From NCBI GenBank assembly GCA_026182355.1, contig JAPFBL010000003.1, forward strand, positions 1,777,001 through 1,841,000: 64,000 nucleotides of DNA. The letters are read 5' to 3'. The stretch comes from Hermatobates lingyangjiaoensis (taxonomy: Eukaryota > Arthropoda > Insecta > Hemiptera > Hermatobatidae). Below are positions 1 to 12,426 of this stretch, in pieces. Below the pieces are notes generated by a model. That model had not been told where the DNA came from. It did no database searches and saw only the letters and a program-made list of their open reading frames with translations. A program made the translations under genes and the position numbers. The number at the start of each line of letters is the position of its first letter. Within the stretch, counting starts at the first letter, position 1.

Positions 1-1558
1 AAAAATAATGTTAGCATACATAACCCACCTACCTAATGTGAAGAGTTGGCGAGTAATATTAGCTTTTACAAATATATCGAATATATAAAACATCTATGCG
101 CAGATTTTGTTCACACATATAAATAATTGTCACATACTATAAATATAAAATTGGTGTGCTCACGGACACGGTATGGAAAGGACACTGACAGCAGGCTGTT
201 GACTCGGCTTCATATACTCAATAAAGATGTTCTGAGTATATAATTAAAGCATATACTATGAATAGAGGCACGTTCATTACAATATGTTAAACATTAATTA
301 TTAACTTTAATTGACAAAGACATCAATTAACGCATTGTTTTTCCCCGTATCCAGGAATAATTAATGAAGTTGCTGGATGGCGTGGTTAATGCTGGAAGAG
401 ATGACTTCGTCACGGAGGCAAGAAGGCACCCGCTGAGAAGGCAAGGCATTACCATTCATTAGCCAGGTCTGTTGGCGCTCATTCAATATCGTAACTGACT
501 TGACTGTACCATATGGTCACACAAAACAAAACCAACAAATTCCTACCTTTACATTTTATAATGATTCATATATTCTTAGAAATATTATTAAGAAACCATT
601 TTAGAACTGTATTCAGAAATCATAATTATTTAGTAAAAACATTATATTTTTGACTAATATACTACTTGAAAAAAAATAACAAAAAATCTGGTGTACCTAT
701 ACTGAGATTTATTATGAGTAAATTTATTTTTAAACTCGTTCACAATCAATCTAATTTGGATTAATTTTAATAACGCGATCACTTAAAAATATTACTAAAC
801 TTTGTGCTGAGCTACTAGTAAATCCATATCAATTTAATGCCTTCAATTATTTTTCTGTATATATATTTTTTGTCAATTATAACAAAACTAATTATAGATG
901 ACTTCTGACAAATTAATTCAGATGTAATTTAACAGTTGGCATTTCTAGTCTATTATTTCCTCTTATAATAGTGGACGTTGATATAATTTTCCAAGCACTA
1001 TTTTAAAATGTAAAGCTTGTAGAATCATTACAAAAGTAGGTTGAATTCATATTTGTATTCATATAAATCTTTGTCATGATCCAAAGTGACATGAATTCAA
1101 TCAGATTCTTCCTCATGACTCTGCTAAAATCATTATTATTTCTCAAATGGTGTGACTCGTGGGGTATTTAAAAACTTCTCGAGAGACATCTACCCAGCCA
1201 AATTCAAACAAACATCAAGAAAAATGTTTCCAGGAGACACCAAGGCTTGTAATTTCCTGAAAATTAACTTATAAACAAAACTAACTAAAGAAAGGTAATT
1301 TCTTTAGAAATAACAACAAAAATTGTCATTTTAAATATATTGATATAGCTTCTCAACCACTGATTCTTAAACCTCAATCATGGGTTTCTTGAAAATACCA
1401 AACAATTTTTGGTGAAACGTCTGCATATAAACAGGAGTATAATTTCTTTAGACAAAAAATCCTCAAGAAACCCCTCTTCTAACATTTTAAATATAGTTCC
1501 AGATAATATTATAATATAACAATATAATTATAAGTTTGATAATATAATATTTTTCAAA
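1..1558. other. AT-rich spacer, no gene seen
   Basis: No open frame of note and no recognisable element. A less AT-rich patch at about 350-500, with ATTA cores around it, stands out from the background. It could be conserved non-coding sequence, but nothing in the sequence alone proves that. Confidence 0.5.
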
Positions 1559-1888
1559 CAAAAAAAAGGTTTTTTAGGATTAGGTCTGAAAATTAATTAC
1601 TCCAGATTACACGCCGACATTCCATACAAAATAATAACACTGTCCTGTTTTAGTTTTCTTTTTCTTTGTTTGTGTTTGTTGCTTATTGTTTTTGTTTTGT
1701 TTTCTGGTAGTTATTCTGTGGAGGTATTTGTTTCAATGATTTGTTTATAGTAGTCTTTTTTTTTTCAATAAATTGTTTCCAGCCTTAAGAATGCCGAACA
1801 ATTTTCGGCGTGTAATCGGTGTTTAAGTCGGCGTGTAATCTGGAGTAATTAATTTTTAGACATAATCCTCAAAATCCTATTTTGTGAT
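1559..1888. mobile_element. Foldback MITE with ~60 bp inverted arms
   Basis: The left arm (about 1559-1618) and right arm (about 1827-1888) are inverted copies. Over the inner 42 bases they differ at only about two positions, and both carry the segment ATTACTCCAGATTACACGCC. The ~200 bp between them is T-rich and non-coding. There is no transposase, so this is a non-autonomous element. The family and target-site duplication are not clear. Confidence 0.7.
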
Positions 1889-3862
1889 ATTATATATATA
1901 TCACACCTGTCAAAAACAACTATTGTAAACAAATCCTAATATGCTAACTTTAAGCCGATTCTGTTTTCAAAACCTCACTAATCTCATGTTATTAATAGTT
2001 CAGAAAAAATGCTGGATTCACTTTTCGTATTATAAAGTCTCATTTCAGTTGAAAGAGTTTCTTTAAAAACTGTATAGCTCATCTCGCTATATGAAGCTTT
2101 TTTGCATCTAATATATTATTACATTATTATTATTATTAAAAGCCAAATTTTGCAACCTTTATCGTTTTAAAATCTTTCAGAAGCAATCGCACATCAATAA
2201 TTTAACATTTTTTGAAAAACTGACCTTTTAGTTCAGATGGTTTCCTAGTAATGCAGTTATTCCTTTAATATATATGGCAAAGTTACATTTCATCCGGGAA
2301 AAAGTGCTGTTGAAAAAAAAAATAATGAACAAGAAAGTAACGCTTCATGAAGCAATATTATTTTAAAACTACAGAAATTATCTGCATTACTTATTTTCTT
2401 AGATAATATTAATTTCATGAATTGAAAGATATGTCCTACAGTCTGTTCATAAACTATTACAAACCCACGCACATACACACACTCCCACGCGCACAGATAC
2501 TCATCTGACATACAGATACAACAGACATGTAAGACCTGACGTATAAGAAGGCTACCTCAAAAGGCAATTTTGAAATTAAAATAAAGGATAGAAAATAATG
2601 TTTCTAAGATTTTGACAGTAAATTATAGTAAAGTAAAAATTGCATATATTTTGTTAGTCGTCATCATGATGAAATTAAAATCGGTTTTTATAGCATATGA
2701 ATTTATATCTTATCATAGGAAATTTCTAAATAAAGAATAAACACCTACAGCTGAGAAGGAACATACCATCAATTGAACGCACAGTAAAACCCCACCATTT
2801 AATAAAAGCAGGTTTTCTATTCCAGTCACTTAATAGCTCAACAAAGGCTGGAGTCTCCAATTGTTGTAAAAGAAATATGAAAACAACTACCTTAACAATA
2901 TTTAGTGGACAATGTATAAGGTTTGATCCAACTCCACACAAAGAGAAGACCATGATTAACTTAAGAAATCTTAATATGAGAGTCCCACTATAAAATCGGA
3001 TCAAATTGTAGATTAGCAAAGTACCAGTAATAACTCAAAAAGGTTTATGTTTTTTAAATTACAACTCAAGAACGAATCTTCACGATTAGTGAATCTCTTA
3101 ATCCTTACCTCACAATAACAGCTGAAACCAATTTCTTTATAAAATAGAAAAAGCTGAATAGTAGATTTTTTACATTAAAAAAAAATTACAAAAAGAATGA
3201 AATATTAACTGCCTTCAGTTTGATAAAATCTGCATCCACTTTCTACACACAAATACTAGAATGTTATATTTTTTCTAAAACTGCATCTCATTTACTCTGT
3301 GAATATAGTTAATAAATATCAATCTCTTATAGCGAGCGCATTATATTGGTGGAATTTTGAGGTGAAAAAGCCATCATTGATGAAGATGTGTAGAAGTCCT
3401 GTGATATTGGCATGGCTGAAGGAGCTGATTGAAGAAGGCTCCTAATTGAATGCCACTCCCATTGTCTAAGGCGACGGTCTAGATTCAAGCATGCTTCCAG
3501 ATTGCATCCAACACATTCCTCAAGCAAGCCATTAACTAAGCCGACCTCCAGATTGAGTCAGACGAAAAATGAGTTATATCCCCCGTCGATGAGAATTTGT
3601 AAAGTGATCACGATCTACATATTAACTATCATGGAATCTTTGAAAATTCAATTGACTCTCCGTTGTAGTCTATCCTAATTAAAAAGCGATGTGTCCTGAA
3701 TATGTTACTCAGTTATTTTCAAAAACATTTCGACACATGTTGAAACTATGTTATACAGACAATTCAGTAAGTTAATAACTTTCAACCAAATAAAGAAAAA
3801 GATGAAATGGTAACGTGATAAAAAAAGAAAGAAATAACAAGTGGGAGGCAATTTTTGTAAAA
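1889..3862. other. AT-rich spacer, no gene seen
   Basis: Short AT-driven frames only (for example on the minus strand at 2290-2511 and 2726-3019), with no family resemblance. About 3320-3560 is a less AT-rich patch with no identifiable content. Confidence 0.5.
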
Positions 3863-4460
3863 ACTAAGGAGCTCTAAAATTTCCAGTTTAATAATTCTAT
3901 AAAAGACCAATAATGTAAAGCATAATTCAGAATTGAAATCTTTCGTTTGAAGATTAATAAATGTAATTAACGTATATCCTTAATTATAAATTATTTTAAA
4001 ACGACGTTTTTTCTTGGATGTTTATGATGTTTTTCAGAAAAAATAAGAGTATTTTCCTGTTTTAAATGCAAAAATTTGGCTTAAATATTCAATATAGAAA
4101 GAGGTGAAGCAAACGATGTAAGAAATCCACTGGCTACTTCAACAAAAGCCATGTTCTCTTGCAGGAGATTAGTTCGTATCAAGAAATTTTTTACTTTCGC
4201 TTTTCAAAAATGTTATTACTATTGTAGTTATATTAACGAGATTATTAGCATCAGTGGTGTGATATACAAAAATAAGCTTATATACTGATAAGTCGATTAA
4301 TCACTACTATCTGACTACCTCAGGAATGAAAGACTAATAAACATCTCCCATTTAGATGTTTACATTATGCTTAAATGAGATATTACATATTATATACCCA
4401 AGAACATGGATATTAAATTTACTTATAGTAAAGTTGAGTGTAGGCCACTCCAGATTTTTA
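3863..4460 (+). repeat. ~600 bp dispersed repeat, copy A
   Basis: Matches 57784-58385 in the same orientation over its whole length, at roughly 80% by eye. Shared anchor phrases include AACGATGTAAGAAATC, GCCATGTTCTCTTG, CATTTAGATGTTTAC and, at the right edge, GTGTAGGCCACTCCAGATTT. No coding capacity. It is probably an old transposon or the non-coding part of one. A weaker match to the last ~30 bases sits at about 41474-41510. Confidence 0.75.
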
Positions 4461-6241
4461 AGAAGGTTATCGGAAAAAAATGCTATTAATTGACAAAATG
4501 TTTACGTTTTATGTTCAATTTCATTATGATTCATTGAACGGTATGATAAATAGCATATAACAAATCTAACTTAAAATTTGTACATTTTAATTAAATCCTA
4601 CCTTTTTTTATACTGCAGAATTATGAAAATTTATCAGTCGTGTTCATATCGGTTGTGTACTATTTACAATATATAATTCTCTGGAGTTGGCAATTGAAGA
4701 GAAAAAAAAATTATTTCTAAATTCACATAACGCAGAACGAACTATCTTCTCATGATGCAATATCGTTTTAGAAATACGTAGGCTACCTTTGGATGAAATC
4801 AATTTGAGAATCAATTTTTTTCTTGATCACTATAGTTCACTTATTGTGAAGTATAAATATCAGAAGAGGATGGTGTGTAAACCCACATATACTCGTATTT
4901 ACTGTATCTACTTTTTATCGATTTTTTCCACAATTCCTAATGATTCCACTCATCAATCAGTCTTATTTCAAAACTTCAGATGTTGATAGTATGGATATAA
5001 ATTGCTCATTCCTAAATTACAGTTGCTATTTTATAAGTTTTCTAACTTTCTTCTCAAAAAGGAAATATTTTCATTGATCTATTTTCTGCATTTTGAATAG
5101 AAAAAATAACTTTTGACCAAATTATTTTTTTTTTATTTTGTTCGTAACAAACTTGAGTGTGTGAGCTTCAAAAAAAATTTTGTTAATCAAGAAAATTTCA
5201 ATAAAAATATATGTCCTTCAAAATAAATTTATAAATAAATATAAATTTATTCATACAATGTCATATTGAATATTAAAAATGAAGATCTAAAAAAACACAT
5301 AGAAAAACTTGTTACATAATTTATTATAATGAACCTATTAAACCCTGTGTAGCTCAAATGATATTAAATATGAGTTATACATTTTGACTCATAGATCTTG
5401 ATATAATATTTTCAACATGGAGGACGTTTATTTGTTGAAATGGGAATAAAGAAAGTCGGTTTGTTTGAATTGGGCATTACCCGTGGGGCAGGTACTCTGG
5501 AAATATAGCAAGGATTGGTTAGGCCCTACCTACTTCCAAGCCACGAGCTCATTCCATCTGCATCAAATATAATTAATTGCTTGTATATGGCAACTCTTCA
5601 TACGACTACACTAATCAAATTAACATCTGCATTAGACTAATTGAACTGGCGGAATCAATTAATTATAAGTAAGTACAATGGTGGAGTTCAACACTAAAGT
5701 AAAGTTGTTTAGTTTAAAAGCAACCAAAAGCTTGGAACAAAAAGTCCAAAGAACTAAGACAGTTACTCTAACTTTTCAACATTCTCACTCATTAAAGATA
5801 CGTTATTTAAATTAAATCAAGTTAATCTTGTTTATTAAATATGCAGCATTATTAAAAATAGTTATTCAAAAATGACATTATTAAAAAACATTGTTTTTTA
5901 TTATCTGTGCTACTCAAACACAACTGTACAACAGTATCTATCAATGCCAGTCGTTTAAATAAATCAAGAAACTGGTGGCACATAAATGAAATTTTACTAT
6001 ATAATAGCATTCATTGCCTCCTGGATTCCTAATTCTTATTAATTCTAAACCTTGAAAAGTATTGAATGCACACTGTCTTAGATGAACGACACCATCGGTG
6101 TTGACCCTGGGCGATATCAGTTTACTCCCTACTTTGTCATGAACTTGAGTAAAAACCATCATGTTGGCATTAACTATAGAAGCCCTATCAGACTTCTATT
6201 TTCAGGGCTTTAGACAATCTCTAAATACAAATATAGTTTTA
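4461..6241. other. AT-rich spacer, no gene seen
   Basis: No protein family recognised. A less AT-rich, ATTA-containing patch at about 5450-5680 differs from the surroundings. The minus-strand frame at 5941-6162 lies downstream of the Helitron relic and resembles nothing known to me. Confidence 0.45.
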
Positions 6242-6262
6242 CTAGCAAACGGACCCGTCTTT
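6242..6262 (-). mobile_element. Possible Helitron 3' terminus (CTAG after short dyad)
   Basis: Read on the minus strand, a short dyad (ACGG-GT-CCGT) is followed after three bases by CTAG and then T. This is the ending expected of a Helitron inserted into an AT target. It lies about 110 bases downstream of the degenerate helicase relic in the same orientation, which is why I assign it. The stem is only four base pairs, so confidence is moderate. Confidence 0.4.
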
Positions 6263-6350
6263 GACAGAATCAAAAATATGATTATACATGGTTTTCCAAA
6301 ATTTCATTAGAAATTATAGAATAGTAGAAAATATCATTATTAGTACAGTG

Positions 6351-6930
6351 TTAAGCAAATACCTCTGTATACACCACATTAGCTGTCTTTCCTCCAAGTT
6401 CATGGAAGGACAAAGAGTTGGAACCTCTGACTCTTAAGCAAGCAAACTACAGTTGACTATGTGAGAAAAACTTGGTCTCACTAACTTCAATTTCTGCAGT
6501 GGATACAGTTGCCCCTTGCGACTTAGTTAACGTCATTGCAAAACAGACTCTGACGGGACTTTGAAATCCTTTGAACGAAAACGGATAGTAGCTCGGAATC
6601 AATGGTATGCGTGGTATACACACAGACTCCCCAATACCACACCCAGTCATGATGTCCGCCTCTATGGCATATCTGTGCAAAACAGAACTCAGAATCATGT
6701 CCCGTGGGACATTTTTGAAACTCAATTTTCGTAACATGAAACCTGTTACTGATACTAAATAGCATCATGATTGGTTTTTTGGTAAAACTTTAAGTTTTTA
6801 CTCATGAGCACGCAGTCCAGGAGAAATAAATTCTGAGTGAAAAAATTCAGTAAGATAATTAACTGCTTCCTCATCACTAATCACTCTCTTTACTGACTTG
6901 TAAGTTTTTTCCTCAGATTGATATAGCGTA
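6351..6930 (-). pseudogene. Degenerate Helitron PIF1-type helicase, C-terminal part
   Basis: This is the C-terminal end of a Helitron (rolling-circle transposon) helicase. In order on the minus strand it shows: SVKRVISDEEAVNY; a decayed stretch with stops; IPRIPLIPSYYPFSF; the motif V region VCFAMTLTKSQGATV; FSHSQL, then one in-frame stop; and the terminal block GKTANVVYTEVF before a natural stop at 6351. The same blocks occur in the 34943-36847 helicase (IPRIPISPTDSV, LCFAMTINKSQGQT, FSHGQLYVGCSR, GKTKNIVYREVL), but the two are clearly diverged, so this is a separate and older insertion. The ATPase core (Walker A and B) is absent. Non-functional. Confidence 0.8.
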
Positions 6931-6979
6931 AGAACTTGTTTTTTGATTTTTCCTGCATGTTCATATGAAAGGTTGAGAA

Positions 6980-7178
6980 TTGCTGGTTCCCAAAGCTATT
7001 TATCCTGAATACATCCTGAGTACATCTTTCACTCTGGGATACACCTTTTCAATGATCTCAAATACTCAATATATTCATATACGCAAAATGAAATTAAAGT
7101 CAACTAACAATACCTACTTGCTACATCTGTATATTTTCAAAATAAACATGTCTGTGAAGTTAGCAAAATACAGCTTAA
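6980..7178. other. Spacer between Helitron relic and tandem duplication
   Basis: An open frame runs through here on the plus strand (6980-7414), but it is low-complexity AT sequence and continues into a duplicated non-coding repeat, so I do not call it a gene. Confidence 0.4.
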
Positions 7179-7500
7179 AGGTTCATAACTTCGCTTCTGC
7201 ACTGAATAATCAATCTATTCAGAGCCTATATTTATATCGTCAGAGCATACACAAATCTAGTGTCAAAGTTTCAGCTTGCTATATGTCATGGTGGCTGAGT
7301 TTCCTTGTGACAAACGTATTTGCTTTAAACGTCCATAACATCACTTCTACGTTGAATTTCCAATCAATTCAGAGCCTATATTTTAAGTTAGACTTAATAC
7401 ACAACTTGACTTGATATTCTATACACAACTCTCCTGTAAAAGTTTCAGCTTGATATGTCTTACGGAAGCTGAGTATACTTGTGACAAAATTTTGGGGACA
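7179..7500 (+). repeat. Two imperfect tandem copies of a ~160 bp unit
   Basis: Copies begin near 7179 and 7330. Shared segments are ATTCAGAGCCTATATTT (about 7217 and 7367) and AGTTTCAGCTTG followed by GGCTGAGT or AAGCTGAGT and CTTGTGACAAA (about 7266-7315 and 7438-7487). The second copy is followed by a short GACAAACCGACAGAC tract of the kind common inside insect transposons. Non-coding. Confidence 0.65.
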
Positions 7501-9393
7501 AACCGACAGACATTTTTCTAAGGGCGTATTCGGTTTCTCTAATGTATGAAACGTGAAGAAAAATTGAAATGAGTCAGTTCTAAGCAATGTACATACTCGT
7601 ACATAACATTTTTTTCATTTATATAAATAAGTATAAATCTTAATATAATCCACGGTGTTTGACCCTAGGAAAATACAACAAGTTCTCTGTAGAAATATCT
7701 TATATTTTCTGTGATGGGAGTGGTCTCCAATCATTCTCGGAGTCTATGATATAAATCTATTCTAAATTGTACTGTTGGCATGATTTATTATAATTGGTGA
7801 TGAATAATAGACTCTGTGTATGAATCAATGTAATACTACATAGCGATAGCATTTGCACAACTGATGCCAATATATCTGATAGCATTACATAAAATCACAT
7901 GATGAGTGATTCAGTAAAGATTGCCTATTTAGAAAGAGACCTTCAGACAAGCTACGAAAGCTGAAATCCAGAGCACTGTCCAAATAAGAAGAGTGCCTCA
8001 GGCAAGGCAGTGTCTCTCCTTTTAGGGAGTATGCCATGTGAAATCAGTCCCACGTCAAGTCTTTATGCCATCAATTCCTAACTGGTATTTTTTCAGTTGT
8101 TGTAATTATGCGTATAATATGACTACAACGCAAATTTCTAACTTATAATATTATCTCAATTTAAACATCTCAATACTTAAACAGTAACTACCAATCTGTA
8201 AGCAAGTCAAGGAATGAAGTAACCAAGGCGACCTACTTTTGGTTTGCACGTCGTAAAGGCTTTATAGTATAAAATCCTTGTCAACAGTGCTGACTGATAA
8301 AGAGTCTGTAGTTATAGTATATCCATTTTAGTCATGTTTTACCACTCTCTTATCTAGTCTCCAGACACATTACGGGGAATCAGATCAATATAGAAAACGA
8401 AATTCTATCAAACATCCAATCCCAATAGATTTCACTATACGTACATATAGATATTTAAGAAAAAAAATTGAAGATGTTAAAACCTAAAAACTAAAATATT
8501 TTATCATTGTAAATCAATAATATCTCTGTCCTTAGCAAGTAGCTTGCTAATAATGAAAAAACCATAACCAGTGTACAGATGGTAATCATTGATAACAATT
8601 AGCAACTTCTTGTAACCTCTAAAGTACTCCTTTCAGATTATTTACCACCTCAACTCATTGAACGAATGCCCACCTCTCCTACAAAAACGGACTCTCCCAT
8701 CGGTCATTGGTCAACACTCCAACCAATGACAACCAAGTCTCATACAATGTTAAACAAATGGATTTTAAGTTAGTACTATGTTATATAAGTATATTAGTAG
8801 GTATTGATTGGTAGCACATCTTTCAGGTTGCAGATTCTGCAACAAATCCCCTCTGATTGTAAAATTGTTATTCTACGAGCCTCCTAAGAAGCCCTTATGT
8901 GGAGGTTCAGTGCGAATAGTTCACCTGACCTTAATCTAAAACAATAACGCTCTTTTGAGTGACTTGTCTTTCCCTTTTTATTTATTTTTTATGAATATTC
9001 TATTTTTTTATAATATTATTTAATTATTATTATCATTTCAAGAATTAGTTTAGTTATTTTTATTAAAGCTTTACCTTGATTTTTTTTATTTATTTATCAC
9101 ATCTTTGTTCATCCCTCTGTTTTCCTCTTATTTATTATTTCTGTTCTTATTTCCAATCCCGTATATAATTTTAAATTTATTCTTGTCAACCCTATTCTTT
9201 ATAGCCGAGCGTGCATGAAGTAGCATTGCAGATCTCTAACCATCTATGTGACAGTGTGGTTGGTTCCACTCCCTTATCTCTCCTGATGGCGGTTTAAATC
9301 AAAAATTAGACATTGTATGAGTTTTTAAATTATCTATGCTTTTTGCCTATATTGTACTTTAGTTGTTTGTTTCAGATCATTTTTTCATCGTCA

Positions 9394-9396
<3 letters not shown>
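7501..9396. other. AT-rich spacer, no gene seen
   Basis: No open frame above background and no recognised element. Several less AT-rich patches occur (about 8630-8720 and 8860-8950). Confidence 0.45.

Positions 9397-9464
<68 letters not shown>
9397..9464. repeat. (TC)n followed by (TA)n microsatellite
   Basis: About 30 bases of TC repeat run directly into about 38 bases of TA repeat. The PLE-1 element begins at the right edge, so the TA tract is probably part of the insertion target. Confidence 0.95.
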
Positions 9465-9467
<3 letters not shown>

Positions 9468-10925
9468 GAGTTCGAGATTAACAAAGAGCAACACACAAAG
9501 TAGGGAAACACACTTACAGACTCAAATTTTCGGGTAATCCGTCTTCAGGAGAAAAGAGAATGGGAGACCAAGCACGTTGTAGGCGCAACGGCAAGTAACC
9601 AACCCGGCAACCGCCAGCGCTGTCAACCGTACCCGGTCTTAAAGTATAGAATTAGGAGAAGATATAAACAGAAACTCAGATAAGCAGTACTGGTTAGGTA
9701 AAACTATAAATAGGTGAAAATTATAAACAATATAAGATAAAAACAAACTATAAAAACAAAAATAATGATAGAGAAAAGAAGAAAAAAAATAAATAAATAA
9801 AAATAAATACAATACAAAAAACTTGCATTGGTTGTTTTAGTAAATAAAAGATAGAAACTGAATAAAAGGGTAAGTATGGGAAACTAGTTAAGAATAAGAA
9901 TTTAGAAAAATAAAATAGGATAAAACACACTAGTGGTAAGTGAAGAAGACAAAATAGATATACAAAAAATATACGAAAGAGGAAAAAAGAAATAAGTACT
10001 AGAGAATAAAAAATACTGGAAAATAAATATATTAAAAAAAAAAAAAAATATCTTTTAAGGTTAAGTCCAGGTGCACTGCGCGCCCCGAGCAACCAGATGT
10101 GAGCCTCCTCAGAGGCTCTAAGGGTCACGTTATTATCACCAGGGGGAATCTGACGCAGAATCTGCACACTGAAGCAGTCGTTAAAAGACAGACCGTGGGA
10201 TTTGGCGTGTATGGCGACAGGTAAATTGGAGTTGCTGTTAACGGATGCTCTATGACCGTTCATACGGAGGCTGAGCTTGTTAGAGGACAGTACAGTCCAA
10301 TTTGTAAACACAATTTTTGGATGTACATGAGCAGTCCTTAGCAACAGGGAAGGACTGGTTGTGGGAAGATGGAGTGAAGTGTGAAAGGGGGTTGAGAAGC
10401 GGACAGGTCAGGCACCCCCGCCTTTCGCAACTCTTAGCGCCCACAGACGGGTGGTTGACGCTCCTGGACGTCAAGTCTCTGTGGGAAAAGAGGTTGCCAA
10501 GGTTGGGGGAACGTCTATATGAGAGGCGGGTTTGGCTGGGGAAAATAGTCGACGTGGAAGGAGAAGAGGATAGGATGGGGAACAGATCTTTGATTATGCG
10601 TTTGAGTTTGTGTATATCAGGGAAGAAGGTAGTAACAAGGAGGGGAGACTCATTCACCGGGGAAGTGGAGACGGAAGGAGGGTTGACGGATAAATTCGCA
10701 GGGATCAGTCTTCTTTCCAGTAACGATGGCGGATAACCACGCTCCAGGAACTTGGTTCTGAGGGAGTTGAGGTGCAGGTTCTTCTGCTGGAGTCGGTTGC
10801 AAATACGGTGGATTCGGATGGATAAAGATCTGGGGATAGATTTCTTTATGTGGGGAGGGTGACAACTATTAAAGTGAAGGTACTGGTGTGGGTTTGAGGG
10901 TTTAGAGTGAACGGAGGTAATGAGG

Positions 10926-10926
<1 letters not shown>
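9465..10926 (-). mobile_element. PLE-1: 5'-truncated Penelope-like retroelement
   Basis: The element reads on the minus strand from 10926 to 9465 and lies exactly between two TA microsatellites. The coding part (10051-10926) has the reverse transcriptase thumb, a cysteine-rich linker and a GIY-YIG-type endonuclease; the non-coding 3' part is 9465-10050. The catalytic palm of the reverse transcriptase is missing, so the copy is 5'-truncated. The tail at 9465-9610 matches 30193-30340. Both contain the sequence GTCTTCAGGAGAAAAGAGAA or a close variant and start with ACGAGTTC next to a TA repeat. Confidence 0.85.
10051..10926 (-). pseudogene. Penelope RT thumb + linker + broken GIY-YIG endonuclease
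   Basis: Translated on the minus strand, the segment opens with SVHSKPSNPHQYLHFNSCHP and continues with HIKKSIPRSLSIRIHRIC and FLERGYPPSLLERR, the conserved thumb block of Penelope-type reverse transcriptases. It is followed by RLSYRRSPNLGNLF, the cysteines of RRGCLTCPLL, and CSCTSKNCVYKLDC, which is the normal entry to the GIY-YIG nuclease. At about 10290 the frame shifts, and the short segment that should carry the second half of the catalytic motif (YIG) is absent. Homology resumes as LSLRMNGHRASVNSNSNLPV and runs to SEEAHIWLLGARSAPGLNL. The nuclease therefore cannot be active. The reverse transcriptase active site lies outside this truncated copy. The family assignment is from motif order; the subfamily is not certain. 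Confidence 0.85.
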
Positions 10927-10969
<43 letters not shown>

Positions 10970-10975
10970 TTTGAA
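10927..10975. repeat. (TA)n microsatellite
   Basis: About 49 bases of uninterrupted TA repeat, forming the far border of PLE-1. Confidence 0.95.
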
Positions 10976-12426
10976 TTTTTGAAAGAACGAATCAGTTTCA
11001 AAGGTTGATAACGACTGGTTTGCGTTCAACAAAAAGCCAACTTTCGGAGGAAAAGGAGACAAAAAAAAAATAAGGAAATAAAAACAAACGAAAAATTAAT
11101 TGATTGAAAACATTAAACTAAAAATAAAAAATATATATATGTATACTAAGTCTTTGGTATGGTGCACCATTGGTTATTGTATTATATGATTCTTTAACCG
11201 TAATTGTATATTTATTATTCACATTGTTTTACTGAATTATGTCAATAAATAACCTTACGAATTCAAAAATGTAGATGCACTTTGAGGTTCAGCAGAAAAT
11301 TACACATACCCACTTTATTGGAGTTAAATCTCTCTGATAAAATCTGTTTTTTCATCAGACTAAGTTTACCAGATATTATTACCAGATTAGTTGATGCGTT
11401 TTTCAGGTATTTATTTTAAACGAGTGCATAAACGGTATACTATACTGAAAAAAACTATATATGGTATATAATATATTTAAATTAAATGTTGCATGTTTAC
11501 ATGCTATTAGGAAAGTTGTCAGCGGCAGACATTTCCGACTGCTTTACTAAAAATAACTTCAAAGATTTTAAAGACTTGAGACCTGAAAGCTGTTTACCAT
11601 TAGAGCAAATATCCTCCATCTAGTTTATTAAAGCCTTTAACTACTAAAACAGTTTCTCAGAACTGGAAAAATAAAACAACGTATAATATTTTTACTTCAC
11701 TCTTAGTAAAGAATGATAATCTTGAAAAAAGTTGAAAACGAGATTTTAATGGATTTAAAAGTTTTGAAACAGAGCCATTAAGTCAATCTTTGATATTGTT
11801 TTTATGATTTTTGTACACGGATGGTTTTGTACAACAGTTGAGACCTCACTACAGGTCAACCCGTTCCACAGATCATTTTGATACAGGGTATTTGAATAAC
11901 CCTCATTGTGTCTTATAGATTTAAGGTAATATGTCCCAAAGGAAGTCCTCTTTATTACCTTTACGTGTTTCTTGATGCCTTTTATTTTCTATCCTCAATA
12001 CTTACTGTAGACAGTTGAAATGCTATGACTGTTATAAATTTGATGTTTCTAAAAGTTTTTGGATTTTTGGATAAAAAAAATGTTAATTTTTGCACAAAAA
12101 TGTAAAAATATTGAGTCAAGATTGAATTAGAAAGCTTGTTAATACAGTATTAATCATGCCATTCTACAGATAATAGAAAATATGCATTCTAGTAAATTTT
12201 GTGAATTTAGAAAACTTTTTTTATCACTAAACTACTAAAACTATGGTAGTAAAGTTTGCAAATCATTTATTTAATTCTAAAAAAATTTGGCAGTTTAGAG
12301 GGAAATAAATTATTAATAAATACTGCTAAAGAATGTGAATAAAAAAAATCAGAAAATTTAAGGGTGACGAAATTCTCAAAAGGGACAAATTAATGATATA
12401 ATTTATATTAGAAATAGGTAAAACTG
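10976..12426. other. AT-rich spacer, no gene seen
   Basis: No open frame or element recognised. Confidence 0.5.

Noticed and set aside
6980..7414. 144-codon plus-strand frame
   Set aside because: It runs across a tandemly duplicated non-coding repeat, with no conserved pattern and AT-biased residues.
9313..9537. Frame through the TC/TA microsatellite
   Set aside because: Translation of simple repeats only.
10317..10736. 139-codon plus-strand frame opposite PLE-1
   Set aside because: Shadow of the Penelope coding region on the other strand.
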